64,000 nt of DNA from the NCBI GenBank assembly GCA_017633255.1, contig JAGBPS010000026.1, positions 62,001-126,000 of the forward strand, given 5' to 3'. The notes under the pieces are model-generated. The model was not told where the DNA came from. It worked only from the letters and a program-made list of their open reading frames with translations, and made no database searches. This document shows, piece after piece, positions 41,889 through 51,654 of this stretch. The stretch's first letter is position 1, and every line of letters begins with the position of its first letter. This DNA comes from Bacteroidales bacterium. GTDB taxonomy: Bacteria; Bacteroidota; Bacteroidia; Bacteroidales; WCHB1-69. The position numbers and the translations under genes were made by a program.

Positions 41889-43355
41889 ATGAAAAAGAAT
41901 GTCATTATTATTGGTGCTGCAGGTAGAGACTTCCACAACTTCAACACCTATTTCCGTGGTAACAAAGATTACAATGTTGTAGCTTTCACGGCAGAACAAA
42001 TCCCCGGTATCGACGACCGTTTGTATCCGAAGGAATTGGCAGGTAAGGATCTCTATCCGAACGGAATCCGCATTTATCCCGAATCAAAACTGCCCGAACT
42101 GATCAAGAAGTTCAAAGTTGACGAATGCGTTTTCGCTTACAGCGACAAGCCTTACAACTATGTGATGGGTGTTAGCGCCATCGTTAATGCTGCTGGTGCC
42201 AACTTCGTTCTCATGGGACCCAAGGACACCATGGTGAAATCATCAAAACCCGTTATCGCTGTTGGTGCTACCCGTACAGGTTGCGGTAAATCACAGACTT
42301 CACGTCGTATCATTGAATATTTGGTAGGAATGGGCCTCAAGGTTGTTGCCGTTCGTCACCCCATGCCTTACGATCCTGATTTGAACAAACAGGCTATCCA
42401 GCGTTTCGCAGAAGTTGCTGACTTGAAAAAGCAGAACTGCACCATCGAAGAGATGGAAGAATACGAACCCCATGTAGTGACCAAGAGAAATGTGATCTAC
42501 GCCGGTGTTGACTACGAAGCTATCCTCAAGGGTGGTATGACCAAAGATCCTCAGACTGGCAAGTGGGTTAAAATGGCTGGTGCTGAAAACGATCCCGATG
42601 GTTGCGACATCGTGCTGTGGGATGGTGGTAACAACGACTTCCCCTTCTACGAACCCGACCTGTTCATCGGCGTTGCCGATCCATTGCGCCCCGGTGCAGA
42701 GGTTAGCTACTATCCTGGTGAAGTAGTTGCCCGTATGGCCGACGTTATTGTGATCAACAAGATTGACTCCGCTTCATTGGAGAACATCAACGCTGTTAGA
42801 GCTAACTTGGCTCGCATCAACCCGAAAGCCAAAATCATCGACGGCGCTTCTATCCTGACCGTTGACAAACCCGAATTGCTGAAAGGCAAGAGAGTTCTCG
42901 TTATCGAAGATGGTCCTACTTTGACCCACGGTGAAATGAAGATTGGTGCCGGTACTGTTGCCGCCATGAAATACGGTGCTGCCGAACTGATCGACCCGAG
43001 ACCTTACACTGTTGGTGAATTGACCACCACTTATGAAAGATATCCCAACATCGGTACTTTGCTTCCCGCTATGGGCTACGGCGAAAAACAGATGAAGGAC
43101 CTCGAGAAAACTATCGCCAAGACTCCTTGCGATGCCGTTGTTATCGGTACTCCTATCGACCTGCAGCGCTTTATCAAGATCAAACAGCCTTGCGTGAGAG
43201 TTGGTTATGAACTTCAGGAAATCGGTACTCCTACTTTGAAAGAAGTTTTGGACGAGTTCGTGAAGAAACACAAATTGTTGGACAAGAAAGCTGCCGCTAA
43301 AAAACCGGCTGCTAAGAAAGCTCCCGCAAAGAAAGCTGCTGCCAAGAAGAAATAA
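41889..43355 (+). CDS. Predicted GTPase, cyclic 2,3-diphosphoglycerate synthetase-like (COG2403)
   Basis: A 488-residue cytoplasmic protein. An N-terminal Rossmann-like part (VIIIGAAGRDFHNFNTYFR) precedes a P-loop domain with AVGATRTGCGKSQTSRRI (about 121-138), the region used for nucleotide binding in the cyclic 2,3-diphosphoglycerate synthetase-related family; VIVINKIDSA (about 283-292) is NKxD-like and EDGPTLTHGEMKIGAG is a family hallmark. Whether it makes cyclic diphosphoglycerate in Bacteroidota is unproven. The last 25 residues are a Lys/Ala/Pro-rich tail. Codon choice is strongly biased (GGT, CGT, AAC, ATC), suggesting high expression. Own promoter and terminator. Confidence 0.85.
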   Translation: MKKNVIIIGAAGRDFHNFNTYFRGNKDYNVVAFTAEQIPGIDDRLYPKELAGKDLYPNGIRIYPESKLPELIKKFKVDECVFAYSDKPYNYVMGVSAIVNAAGANFVLMGPKDTMVKSSKPVIAVGATRTGCGKSQTSRRIIEYLVGMGLKVVAVRHPMPYDPDLNKQAIQRFAEVADLKKQNCTIEEMEEYEPHVVTKRNVIYAGVDYEAILKGGMTKDPQTGKWVKMAGAENDPDGCDIVLWDGGNNDFPFYEPDLFIGVADPLRPGAEVSYYPGEVVARMADVIVINKIDSASLENINAVRANLARINPKAKIIDGASILTVDKPELLKGKRVLVIEDGPTLTHGEMKIGAGTVAAMKYGAAELIDPRPYTVGELTTTYERYPNIGTLLPAMGYGEKQMKDLEKTIAKTPCDAVVIGTPIDLQRFIKIKQPCVRVGYELQEIGTPTLKEVLDEFVKKHKLLDKKAAAKKPAAKKAPAKKAAAKKK

Positions 43356-43380
43356 TCATTCTTACAAGCATATTGAAAAA

Positions 43381-43402
43381 GAGGCTGTCATTCGATAGCC
43401 TC
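43381..43402 (+). terminator. Terminator between GTPase-like and NlpC/P60 genes
   Basis: Stem GAGGCTGTC/GATAGCCTC with a 4-base loop, five A before and nine T after; it can serve both convergent genes. Confidence 0.85.
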
Positions 43403-43418
43403 TTTTTTTTTGTTTGCT

Positions 43419-44219
43419 TTACTTGCTGACGATAATCTTTTGTCCCTCTCGGATAAAATCGGATTTGAGGTGATTCCACTTCTTCAGATTTGCCACGGTG
43501 GTGTGGTACTTCCGGGCGATGCTTGACAGTGTTTCGCCTTTTTTGATTTTATGGTATTTGACAGTGGATTGCTGAGGTACGGGAGCGGGTTTCTGGGGTG
43601 TGGTTGGAGTGCTAACCGCAGGTGCGGAGGGAATGCTGTCCGTAAGGGTGGTGTCGGAGGGCAGCACAATGGTTCTGCTGTCGATGCCCTCGCAACTGAT
43701 GATGCGGCGGGCCCCTTTGTAGCGATTGACATAGCCAGGACGGGAGGAGTTGTCCAACCTGACATTCGTTTTATAGGTGGAGGAGTGGATGAAACGGAAG
43801 TTGTGGGCCGAATCCACATTGGCTTCTACTACAATGCCCACATGGCCGATTTCCAGCTTTCCCCGGCTGAAGAACACCAGGTCGCCAGGAATCAGGTCCT
43901 CTTTGGCCACTTTTTGGCCCACCAGGAACATGTCGCGCGAGCTACGGGGCAGTTTGATGCCATGTTTCCCGAAGCAGTAATAGACGAAACCGGAGCAGTC
44001 GAAATGGTTGGGACCGGCGGCCCCGTATTTGTATATGGCAGTGGCTTTCTTGGCGAAGGCCAGCTGGATGATGGAGTCGATGGTGGGGCAGGTGATGGCC
44101 GACTCGTAATTGACCGAGACGGTGTCCTCGGCGAAAGAGTCGATGCTGTCGTCCACCTGGGCGAAGAGGGGGACGATGGAGAACATCACCGCTATGAAGA
44201 ACAGGAATCTTTTGAGCAT
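43419..44219 (-). CDS. NlpC/P60 peptidoglycan hydrolase with LysM domain
   Basis: A 266-residue exported cysteine peptidase. The ATG at 44217-44219 gives a signal peptide (FLFFIAVMFSIVPLFAQ). The NlpC/P60 domain spans about 45-175 with catalytic Cys in HFDCSGFVYYCF and His in IGHVGIVVEA; these enzymes cut D-Glu-to-diaminopimelate bonds in peptide stems. A Thr/Pro-rich linker leads to a C-terminal LysM domain (YHKIKKGETLSSIARKYHTT), which binds glycan. The order catalytic-LysM is normal for Bacteroidota. Single gene with a TATTTTTG element. Confidence 0.93.
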   Translation of the reverse strand: MLKRFLFFIAVMFSIVPLFAQVDDSIDSFAEDTVSVNYESAITCPTIDSIIQLAFAKKATAIYKYGAAGPNHFDCSGFVYYCFGKHGIKLPRSSRDMFLVGQKVAKEDLIPGDLVFFSRGKLEIGHVGIVVEANVDSAHNFRFIHSSTYKTNVRLDNSSRPGYVNRYKGARRIISCEGIDSRTIVLPSDTTLTDSIPSAPAVSTPTTPQKPAPVPQQSTVKYHKIKKGETLSSIARKYHTTVANLKKWNHLKSDFIREGQKIIVSK

Positions 44220-44238
44220 AAAATTGAGTTTTAGACTA

Positions 44239-44246
44239 CAAAAATA
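44239..44246 (-). promoter_or_regulatory. -7 element TATTTTTG of the NlpC/P60 gene
   Basis: TATTTTTG on the minus strand, 19 bases before the chosen ATG; an in-frame ATG further upstream would leave almost no leader. Confidence 0.65.
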
Positions 44247-44410
44247 CAACTATTTTGTAAAAAAACGTCTTTGTTCTTCCGAAAAATGGCGCATTTCATA
44301 TCATAAAAAAAGTGAAAATAAAACGATGGTTTGTATATAATTCTGATATTCAAATATTTAGTATGACATGCAAAATATTCTCGAAAATGTCAGTTTATCA
44401 AAAAAAATTG

Positions 44411-44418
44411 TACTTTTG
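44411..44418 (+). promoter_or_regulatory. -7 element TACTTTTG of the initiator tRNA
   Basis: TACTTTTG ends 11 bases before the mature tRNA 5' end. Confidence 0.65.
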
Positions 44419-44429
44419 CAAAACAATAT

Positions 44430-44501
<72 letters not shown>

Positions 44502-44510
44502 CTCAGAGCG

Positions 44511-44540
44511 AAGGTGTGATTTGTCAGCAAATTACACCTT
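44511..44540 (+). terminator. Terminator of the initiator tRNA
   Basis: AAGGTGTGATTTG/CAAATTACACCTT forms a stem with one G-U pair and a 4-base loop, followed by a T-run, nine bases after the tRNA. Confidence 0.85.
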
Positions 44541-44584
44541 TTTTTATTTTTGTTCAATCTGTGCCGCTATTTCATTTTTTTGAC

Positions 44585-44592
44585 TATCTTTG
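44585..44592 (+). promoter_or_regulatory. -7 element TATCTTTG of the alpha-2-macroglobulin gene
   Basis: TATCTTTG, 44 bases before the ATG. Confidence 0.65.
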
Positions 44593-44636
44593 CAGGGTAT
44601 AAGCAGAAGAATAATTAGTGTCTTAATCCAGAAAAA

Positions 44637-47600
44637 ATGAAACGGTGTGCTGTGCTTCTCGGACTCTTGTGGGTGTTGTTGTTAGCTGTGCCTTTGGAGC
44701 TGAGTGCGCAGCAGGAGTCGCACTTCGATAAGCTTTGGGCGGATTTTGACCGGGGCTCTTCCTACTGGTATAAGAACAAATCCCAAAAGTTGGATACGAT
44801 TGAGCAGTTGGCGATGAGCGAGCGGAACGCCTATCACCTCTTTCGCGCAAATTGGGAGAGGACATACCTTGACGAGATCAACGATCGTGCCACCCCTAAA
44901 ACCGCACTTTTACGTATAGATTCATTGATCAGAATGAATGTGGCTGCCCAATGGGGAGATCCTGATGCTGCTTTGTACACCAGTCTGTATCATTATCTGA
45001 TGGGGATGGTGATGGTGAACGTGCATACGGGTGCAACAACCATGGCGAATACACGAAACACGGATTTAAGGCGCTTGGAGGAGTGGACTGACGAAGATTT
45101 CCGGACTTCCGCAAAAGAGCATTTCCGCACTTGCTTTGACCAAATGCCCACTGATTCCAGTTTCGATATCGATAAGTGGGATTTCATGATGTTGAATACT
45201 TCTGGGAGTGTTTTTACCCCTTCTTTCTTTGAGATATTGGCCGGAAACTGCCTCAATTATTTTTTCAAGGACGAAGAAATGGTGGATTATCTGGTAACAA
45301 AGGCCATTAATAATCCCCATGCCCAGAATCATCCTTTTATTCAAATAGAGTTTGAGCTTCAGCGGTTGTCCCATATATACGAATTGCCCACTTATCCCGT
45401 GGAGCTTTCGGACTACTGGAAGGGGGTTGAGCGTTTGGAGGAAAAGTATGGCCCCAATGAGGCGTTTGATTATATCAGGGGAGGGCTGCTCTATTTTGCC
45501 AACCAGCAAACGGAATATACAACCGACTATGCGGCAAGGGCTTTGGATTTTTTCAAGAAGGTAAGCGATAATGGCGAGGTTGAATATTATCGTCAGAATG
45601 CCAGCTATTATGTGCAGCTGCTTACTTTGCCCCGAATGTCGCTTGGCCAGATGAATGCCTATTTTCCGTTAGACAAAAAATTACGGATTCCCATCAACTA
45701 TTCCAATATCGACACGCTGTATGTCAGCGTTTATAAATGTCCGAGACGAAATTTTGACTATCCTCAGGATGAACCTATTGAATACGAAAATGAATATTCC
45801 ACTCAATTTGAGGGTAAAGAGTTAGAACCTGTTTGTACTCAGCGATTTGTGTTGAATAATCACGGCAAAAATTGGGCTTATACCACGGAACTATGGCTTG
45901 ATTCATTGCCCATAGGCCATTACGACCTGTTCTTCCACCTGAATCCGGAACCGGATAGTTCGGGTGCCTTGATTAAAACAGAAATCAGCGTGAGCCGTAT
46001 GTGGATTTCGAAATGGAATGCGGGCAGCTATGACAATTTTGCGATTAATGATTACCAAACAGGAGAGCCCATCTCGCTGCGAAGTGTCAAAACACCCTTG
46101 AAATTCCCGAGTTTGACCAATCGCTTTGGGGAGGTTCATAGTCAGCGTCTTTTTACCTCTTATCGTGATTTTATGTGGGTTAAGGATAAAAACACGAAGT
46201 ATAAATTTTTGCATAGTTTTTATGGCGTGCGCTATGGGCAACATATGCACTATGGACGTTCCAACAGCAAATATTATGCTTCAGCGCAACTTATAACGGA
46301 TAGAAATTTATACAGGCCCGGACAGAACACTTATTTCAAGGTTGTTTTATATAAAAATGGGAAAGTACTGCCCAATAAGCCAGTGATGGCGGAATTACGG
46401 GACAGTAAGGATGTTGTTTTGGATACTATAAATCTGATTACCAATGAATTCGGTAGTGCAACAGGCGAATTTAAACTGCCTCAGAAAATAGGAAAATACA
46501 TACTTCGTGTCATTTATCCTGCCTCCATCAAACAAAAGCATTATGAATTTGCTAAATTGGAGGTGGCAGAATATAAGCTGCCTTCTTTCAAGGTGAAATT
46601 GATGAAGGATACAACGCAGGTGGCGGTGGGCGACACGCTGACCATCAGGGGCTGTGTGACTGCGCTCAGCGGTTATCCGCTTCGCGATGCGTCCGTGGCT
46701 TTGACGGTGAAATGCATGGGAACAGAACGCTTCGATTTGCTTACGGATGAGGATGGCTGTTTCACGTATAGGTATGCAATTCCGATTTCTCCTGTACCTC
46801 TCATTTTATCGACTGAGGCTATAGTGACCGATTTGAATGGTGAAACTCATCAGGACCAGATGGCTATGGAAATCCCTTGTGATTTCTTGAGACTGGAACT
46901 TTGTGTAAAAGAAGATGTGGATTTGTCGGAAAATGATACGATGCGGATGGTGATTCAGCCTGTCAATTTTAAATGGATTCCGCAGCCTGTGCCTTTGCGC
47001 GTGACGGTAATGCAATTGCAATCACCCGATGCCTACAAAATTCCTGTGTTGGACAAGGAACCGAAACACTGGAATCCGCTTTACAGTGAGGAAGAGTATG
47101 CCCGCCAGTTTCCGTATCTGACATGGAATTTCAAGGCAAATCAGCGTGAGTGTTGGCCAGTTGTTGATACGGTTTTTGTGACAGAGCGTTTGTTTGCCCC
47201 TGATTCCTTGCTGCAGATAGATGCCCGTCAATGGAAAACAGGAGATTATCGTATTCATGTTGAGGGTGTGGATAAACGGGGAGATACGGTTGCGGCTACT
47301 CGTTTCTTTACGGTGAACCGTTCGTTGTCAACAGAAATGAATGCTTTTATGCCAATTCGAGCAGCATTTGTTGATACTCCGACAAAGAAAGGCGAGAAAG
47401 TAAGCTTCAGTGTGGGTTCTTTTCTGATGGATGCGGTGATGATTTGTGATGTGTATCAAGGAGTCAAACGTTTGAAAACCCTTCGTGTCCCGCTTAACCA
47501 TGAGCAGAAGGTAGTGTCGGTGAAGACGCGCAAAGGGGGTGATCGCAGTATCACTGTGCTTGCCCGTATCGTGCAGCATGGAGAGCTTCATCAGACAACG

Positions 47601-50600
47601 ATTAATAGAGATGTCGCTGATCCCAAGACGATGCAGGCACTGATTCGTTATGCTCAAGACCATATTTTAAATGCTGAACTGACACATTACCATAATGTGG
47701 CGGAGCCTGGAGAAAGTGAAGAATGGGAAATCACTGTCACGGATGGTCATGAAAAAGGAGCGAAAGAAGTAGAGATGTTGGCTTGGATGATGGATTGTAG
47801 CCTGTATGAGTTAGGTATGAAAGAGCCAGGGTATAAACTAAAAAGTAAAAGGATTCCTCGCTCCTTATCCAGGAAGGTGTATTCTGTCAATCCATACATG
47901 CAATGTAATAATCTCACCAAGCGATACTGTGAATTTGTTCTGTTCCGAAAAGCTCCTAAACGTAACTTCCAATCAAAGCCTTATATCTCGATACGACCTT
48001 TCTCATCCACTATATGGTCTAAAAAATATTTCGGAAAGTATCAGTCAGGGCAGCTGGAGGCAGTGGCAGTAAAATACGAGCCCCCTCTTTTTGATGCCGA
48101 CAATACAGCATCCCGTGGAAGAAGTATTGAGGATGCGTTGAGCAATCTGAATGGTGTTTCATCTGAGGATGGCAGTATCACTTCCGTGCGGGGTAATCGT
48201 AGCGATGGGCAGCAGGTTATAGTGGATGGGGTACAAATGCGTGATGAGCGGAGGGCAGTGTTGATAAGAGAGAAGTCGTCAAAGATAGAAAAACCTGTAT
48301 TGTCGCCTGATATCCGTGTGCGTAGGAATTTCACAGAGACAGCCTTTTTTTATCCGCAGTTGTGCACCGATGAGCAAGGCCGGGTGAAGCTTCGTTTTAC
48401 TCTTCCGGACCAGTACACCAACTGGCAGCTTTTTGCCACTGCCCATAACAAACAGATGGCCACGTGCAGCCTTACGGCTTATTTGCAGAGTCGCCGCACG
48501 ATGATGCTCCAGAGCAATGCGCCTCGCTTCCTCCGCGAGGGAGACACGCTGCATCTGCAAGCCAAAATCACCAATCGCAGTGACACTGCCCTTTCCGGCA
48601 TTGCCGTGGCCCGCTTCTTCAATCCTGAAACGGAGGCTCCTGTGGCGTTGCTGATGCATGCTGCCGATAGTGTACAAACTTTCCGTTGCGAGCCTAACAG
48701 TGCGGTTGTGGTGTCTTGGCAATTGCTTGTTCCTGAAGGTGTTTCTGCAGTTGGCTATCGGCTGTTGGCGCAGAGCGGAAACTTCGGTGACGGAGAGGAG
48801 AATATCCTGCCAGTGCTGCCCAACCGGGTGTTGGTCACCGAGGCGAAGCACTTCGTTGTGCAGGCACATACCGATAAGGAGTTCACTTTCCATCGATATC
48901 GTGAAGCACAAACTGCTACCATGCGGCCATTGAGCTACACTGTTGAGTTGACGGCCAATCCTGTATGGATAGCTATCCAGTCGCTGCCCTCGCTGATGCG
49001 TTATCCCTATGAGTGTAACGAGCAATTATTTGGTAAATTATTTGCAGCCGCTGTGGTTCGTCATGCGTTGAAACAGAACCCCGAATTAAAGGACGTCGTT
49101 GAGCTTTGGCGCAACGATACCGTGAATGGCTCTGTGGAGTCACCTCTGCTGAAGAACGAGGCACTGCACAATATCCTTTTGGAAGAGACCCCGTGGCTTA
49201 GCACTGCCCAAAACGAATCGCAACAGCGGAGGGAGAATGCAGAGTTGTTCAGTGCTGATAACATAGACCGTCAGCTCACGCATAATCTCAACAAATTGAT
49301 GCGAAATCAATTGCCGGGAGGCGGCTGGAGTTGGTACGGACGTTACAATTATTCCCGTTATATTACCGATTATCTTATTGCTGGTTTTTACAAGCTTCAG
49401 CGACTGGGTATGGAGTTGCCCACCGATGCCGAAAGAATGCTCGCCAAGGCTATCCGGCAGTCCGACAAGGCGCAGGAGGAACGCTATCAGAAGTATTTGG
49501 AAGAACGGAAAGAACATCCCGAAACGGAGTTTTATTTCAGTGAGGAGGATGTGCATTACCTCTATGCCCGATCCTTTGCACCAATGGACACGGCTTGGGT
49601 GAAAAAGCCATACGTTAGGAATCTGCTCAATTTGTCCATTAATCAAATCTATGCGGCCCCCTATATGCATCAGGCTGAGGTGGCGTTGGTGATGTACCGT
49701 TTCGGTATGCCTGAGGCAGCTAAAGATATTGTGGCTTTCCTGCGAAATAATGCTTTTGCTGACGAAGAGTTGGGTATGTATTGGGGCGAGAAGCCCGGCA
49801 GCCGACAGAAAGACTGGCGGATAAGAGCTTACTATCCCTGGTACGAGGCACCTGTGGAGCGTCAGGCCATGCTTATCGAGGCGTTTGCGGAAATATCACC
49901 ACAAGAGGACGAGTTGTCCGCCATGAAACAATGGATATTGCTGCAGAAAGAAAGTCATAGCTGGAAGAGTACGAAGGCCTCGTCAGCGGCGGTATATGCT
50001 TTGTTGCTGGACGCTCCGAAAGATTTGCTTGTGCCCGCAAGAACCTGGGTGGAAGTGGGTGACGAGAGTTTTATGACTGCGCAGGAAAACAATGCGGAGG
50101 CATGTCCGGGCTATCTGAAGCATGTATGGACAGCGGAGGAAATGACCCCGCAATTGGCAAGTGTTTACGTTCATGCTGATCGTGTTCACCCTGTGTTTGG
50201 TGCGTGCTATTGGCAATATTTGGAGATTCCTGACAAAGTGACTGCTTCCGGTGACGGACTGACGATACGCCGCACCTTGTTCCATCGTCCTGGCGAAGGC
50301 GACGGTGCGCATGCGGAGCCCGTGACAGCGGAGAATCCTATGCGTTTGGGTGAGCGTGTCACGGTGAGGTTGGTCATTAGCAGCGACCGAGAACTGGAGT
50401 ATGTGCACGTGAAAGATCCCCGTGCGGCTGCTTTTGAGCCGGTGAATATCCACGAGCGACGCGGTGGTAACCAAGGAGTATGGTGGGTGGAAAGCCCCCG
50501 CGATGCGGCTGAGCATTTCTTCCTGAATCGCCTTCCACAGGGCACGGTTATTATCGAATATGATTTTTATGTTACGCAGACAGGAACCTTCTCACATGGT

Positions 50601-50690
50601 CCTGCCTCCATTGAGTGCATGTACGCACCGGATCACCGTGCACAGAGTAATGGTGAGAGGGTGACGATTAAACACCCATTGGATCATTAA
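44637..50690 (+). CDS. Alpha-2-macroglobulin family protein with plug-like insert
   Basis: A 2017-residue exported macroglobulin. The signal peptide ends LELSAQ without a lipobox. Residues about 560-680 carry the MG2-type domain (LITDRNLYRPGQNTYFKVVLY), the A2M domain starts at about 1230 (ETAFFYPQLCTDEQGRVKLRFTLPDQYTNWQL), and YPYECNEQ around residue 1460 is the CxEQ thioester motif, so it could trap proteases covalently. An alpha-alpha toroid follows (GGGWSWYGRYNYSRYITDY). Just before the A2M domain, about 1155-1205, SIEDALSNLNGVSSEDG, SVRGNRSDGQQ and IVDGVQMR look like a TonB-receptor plug. No penicillin-binding protein 1C gene adjoins it. Confidence 0.9.
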   Translation: MKRCAVLLGLLWVLLLAVPLELSAQQESHFDKLWADFDRGSSYWYKNKSQKLDTIEQLAMSERNAYHLFRANWERTYLDEINDRATPKTALLRIDSLIRMNVAAQWGDPDAALYTSLYHYLMGMVMVNVHTGATTMANTRNTDLRRLEEWTDEDFRTSAKEHFRTCFDQMPTDSSFDIDKWDFMMLNTSGSVFTPSFFEILAGNCLNYFFKDEEMVDYLVTKAINNPHAQNHPFIQIEFELQRLSHIYELPTYPVELSDYWKGVERLEEKYGPNEAFDYIRGGLLYFANQQTEYTTDYAARALDFFKKVSDNGEVEYYRQNASYYVQLLTLPRMSLGQMNAYFPLDKKLRIPINYSNIDTLYVSVYKCPRRNFDYPQDEPIEYENEYSTQFEGKELEPVCTQRFVLNNHGKNWAYTTELWLDSLPIGHYDLFFHLNPEPDSSGALIKTEISVSRMWISKWNAGSYDNFAINDYQTGEPISLRSVKTPLKFPSLTNRFGEVHSQRLFTSYRDFMWVKDKNTKYKFLHSFYGVRYGQHMHYGRSNSKYYASAQLITDRNLYRPGQNTYFKVVLYKNGKVLPNKPVMAELRDSKDVVLDTINLITNEFGSATGEFKLPQKIGKYILRVIYPASIKQKHYEFAKLEVAEYKLPSFKVKLMKDTTQVAVGDTLTIRGCVTALSGYPLRDASVALTVKCMGTERFDLLTDEDGCFTYRYAIPISPVPLILSTEAIVTDLNGETHQDQMAMEIPCDFLRLELCVKEDVDLSENDTMRMVIQPVNFKWIPQPVPLRVTVMQLQSPDAYKIPVLDKEPKHWNPLYSEEEYARQFPYLTWNFKANQRECWPVVDTVFVTERLFAPDSLLQIDARQWKTGDYRIHVEGVDKRGDTVAATRFFTVNRSLSTEMNAFMPIRAAFVDTPTKKGEKVSFSVGSFLMDAVMICDVYQGVKRLKTLRVPLNHEQKVVSVKTRKGGDRSITVLARIVQHGELHQTTINRDVADPKTMQALIRYAQDHILNAELTHYHNVAEPGESEEWEITVTDGHEKGAKEVEMLAWMMDCSLYELGMKEPGYKLKSKRIPRSLSRKVYSVNPYMQCNNLTKRYCEFVLFRKAPKRNFQSKPYISIRPFSSTIWSKKYFGKYQSGQLEAVAVKYEPPLFDADNTASRGRSIEDALSNLNGVSSEDGSITSVRGNRSDGQQVIVDGVQMRDERRAVLIREKSSKIEKPVLSPDIRVRRNFTETAFFYPQLCTDEQGRVKLRFTLPDQYTNWQLFATAHNKQMATCSLTAYLQSRRTMMLQSNAPRFLREGDTLHLQAKITNRSDTALSGIAVARFFNPETEAPVALLMHAADSVQTFRCEPNSAVVVSWQLLVPEGVSAVGYRLLAQSGNFGDGEENILPVLPNRVLVTEAKHFVVQAHTDKEFTFHRYREAQTATMRPLSYTVELTANPVWIAIQSLPSLMRYPYECNEQLFGKLFAAAVVRHALKQNPELKDVVELWRNDTVNGSVESPLLKNEALHNILLEETPWLSTAQNESQQRRENAELFSADNIDRQLTHNLNKLMRNQLPGGGWSWYGRYNYSRYITDYLIAGFYKLQRLGMELPTDAERMLAKAIRQSDKAQEERYQKYLEERKEHPETEFYFSEEDVHYLYARSFAPMDTAWVKKPYVRNLLNLSINQIYAAPYMHQAEVALVMYRFGMPEAAKDIVAFLRNNAFADEELGMYWGEKPGSRQKDWRIRAYYPWYEAPVERQAMLIEAFAEISPQEDELSAMKQWILLQKESHSWKSTKASSAAVYALLLDAPKDLLVPARTWVEVGDESFMTAQENNAEACPGYLKHVWTAEEMTPQLASVYVHADRVHPVFGACYWQYLEIPDKVTASGDGLTIRRTLFHRPGEGDGAHAEPVTAENPMRLGERVTVRLVISSDRELEYVHVKDPRAAAFEPVNIHERRGGNQGVWWVESPRDAAEHFFLNRLPQGTVIIEYDFYVTQTGTFSHGPASIECMYAPDHRAQSNGERVTIKHPLDH

Positions 50691-50705
50691 ACTATTGTTT
50701 TGAAA

Positions 50706-51647
50706 ATGACTTTGAATACTTCATCCTATACTCCCCCTAAATGGGTCGGCCACCTGGCGGCGCTGGCGGTGTACATCATTTTTGGCATCAACCCTAATTG
50801 CTCCAAAGCCATCATTCCGGAGTATATCCATCCGGAGGTGTTTACGGAAGTGCGTATGCTGTTCGGAGCAATGGGTTTCTGGCTGCTGTCATTGTTTTTC
50901 GAGCGTGAGAAAGTCGAGAAAAAAGATATGGGACTTTTTGTCTTCGGCGCTGTTGTGCTGGCGGGTACCCTCATCGCTTTTGCCGAGGCTTTCCGCTATA
51001 CTTCGCCCAGCTATGTGTCGCTGATTTCCGCTACCAGTCCGCTGGTGGTGATGATACTGGCAGCTATTTTTCTGAAGGAACCCATTTCCGTGCGCAAATC
51101 CGCCGGTGTGTTTGTGGGTATTAGCGGTGCTTTGATGATTGTGCTTTTCTCGTGGAAAATCGATGCGAATGCCCATCCGCTGGGCTTGTTTCTGTGTTTT
51201 GTCAATATCCTGTTTTATGCAGCTTATCTGCTGATTACACGTAGCGTTTCCAAGAAATACAGTCCCGTGACGATGATGAAGTGGATGTTTTTATTCGGCA
51301 GCATTATATGTGCTCCGCTGGCCATATACCACTTCTCGCGGGAGACTTGTCCTATCTTTTATGAAGCGGTGCCTGTCTCCGCTTGGCTCAGTCTGCTGAC
51401 CATTCTGATATTTGCCACGGTGGTGTCCTACTTCCTGCTGCCGCTATCTCTGCGGGTGTTGCGGCCCACCACGGTCAGTATGTACAGCAATTTGCAGCCC
51501 GTGGTGACTGCCTGTGTGGCCATCGCTTTAGGTCAGGATATATTTACCTGGAACAAGCCTGTGGCGCTGGTGCTGATTGCGGTGGGTGTCTATCTGGTGA
51601 CCACCAGCAGGGCCAAAGACGATGTAGTTGCAAATAAAAGTAAATAA
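50706..51647 (+). CDS. EamA/DMT family transporter
   Basis: A 313-residue membrane protein with ten predicted helices in two EamA halves (from about 16, VGHLAALAVYIIFGINPNCSK, and from about 160, HPLGLFLCFVNILFYAAYLLI). ATG at 50706 is preferred over TTG at 50700. It starts 15 bases after the macroglobulin gene and ends 7 bases before the SpoIIE-type gene, so all three may be co-transcribed. DMT proteins export small metabolites; a role in exporting the NRPS product made downstream is possible but rests on position alone. Confidence 0.87.
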   Translation: MTLNTSSYTPPKWVGHLAALAVYIIFGINPNCSKAIIPEYIHPEVFTEVRMLFGAMGFWLLSLFFEREKVEKKDMGLFVFGAVVLAGTLIAFAEAFRYTSPSYVSLISATSPLVVMILAAIFLKEPISVRKSAGVFVGISGALMIVLFSWKIDANAHPLGLFLCFVNILFYAAYLLITRSVSKKYSPVTMMKWMFLFGSIICAPLAIYHFSRETCPIFYEAVPVSAWLSLLTILIFATVVSYFLLPLSLRVLRPTTVSMYSNLQPVVTACVAIALGQDIFTWNKPVALVLIAVGVYLVTTSRAKDDVVANKSK

Positions 51648-51654
51648 ATGGCTT

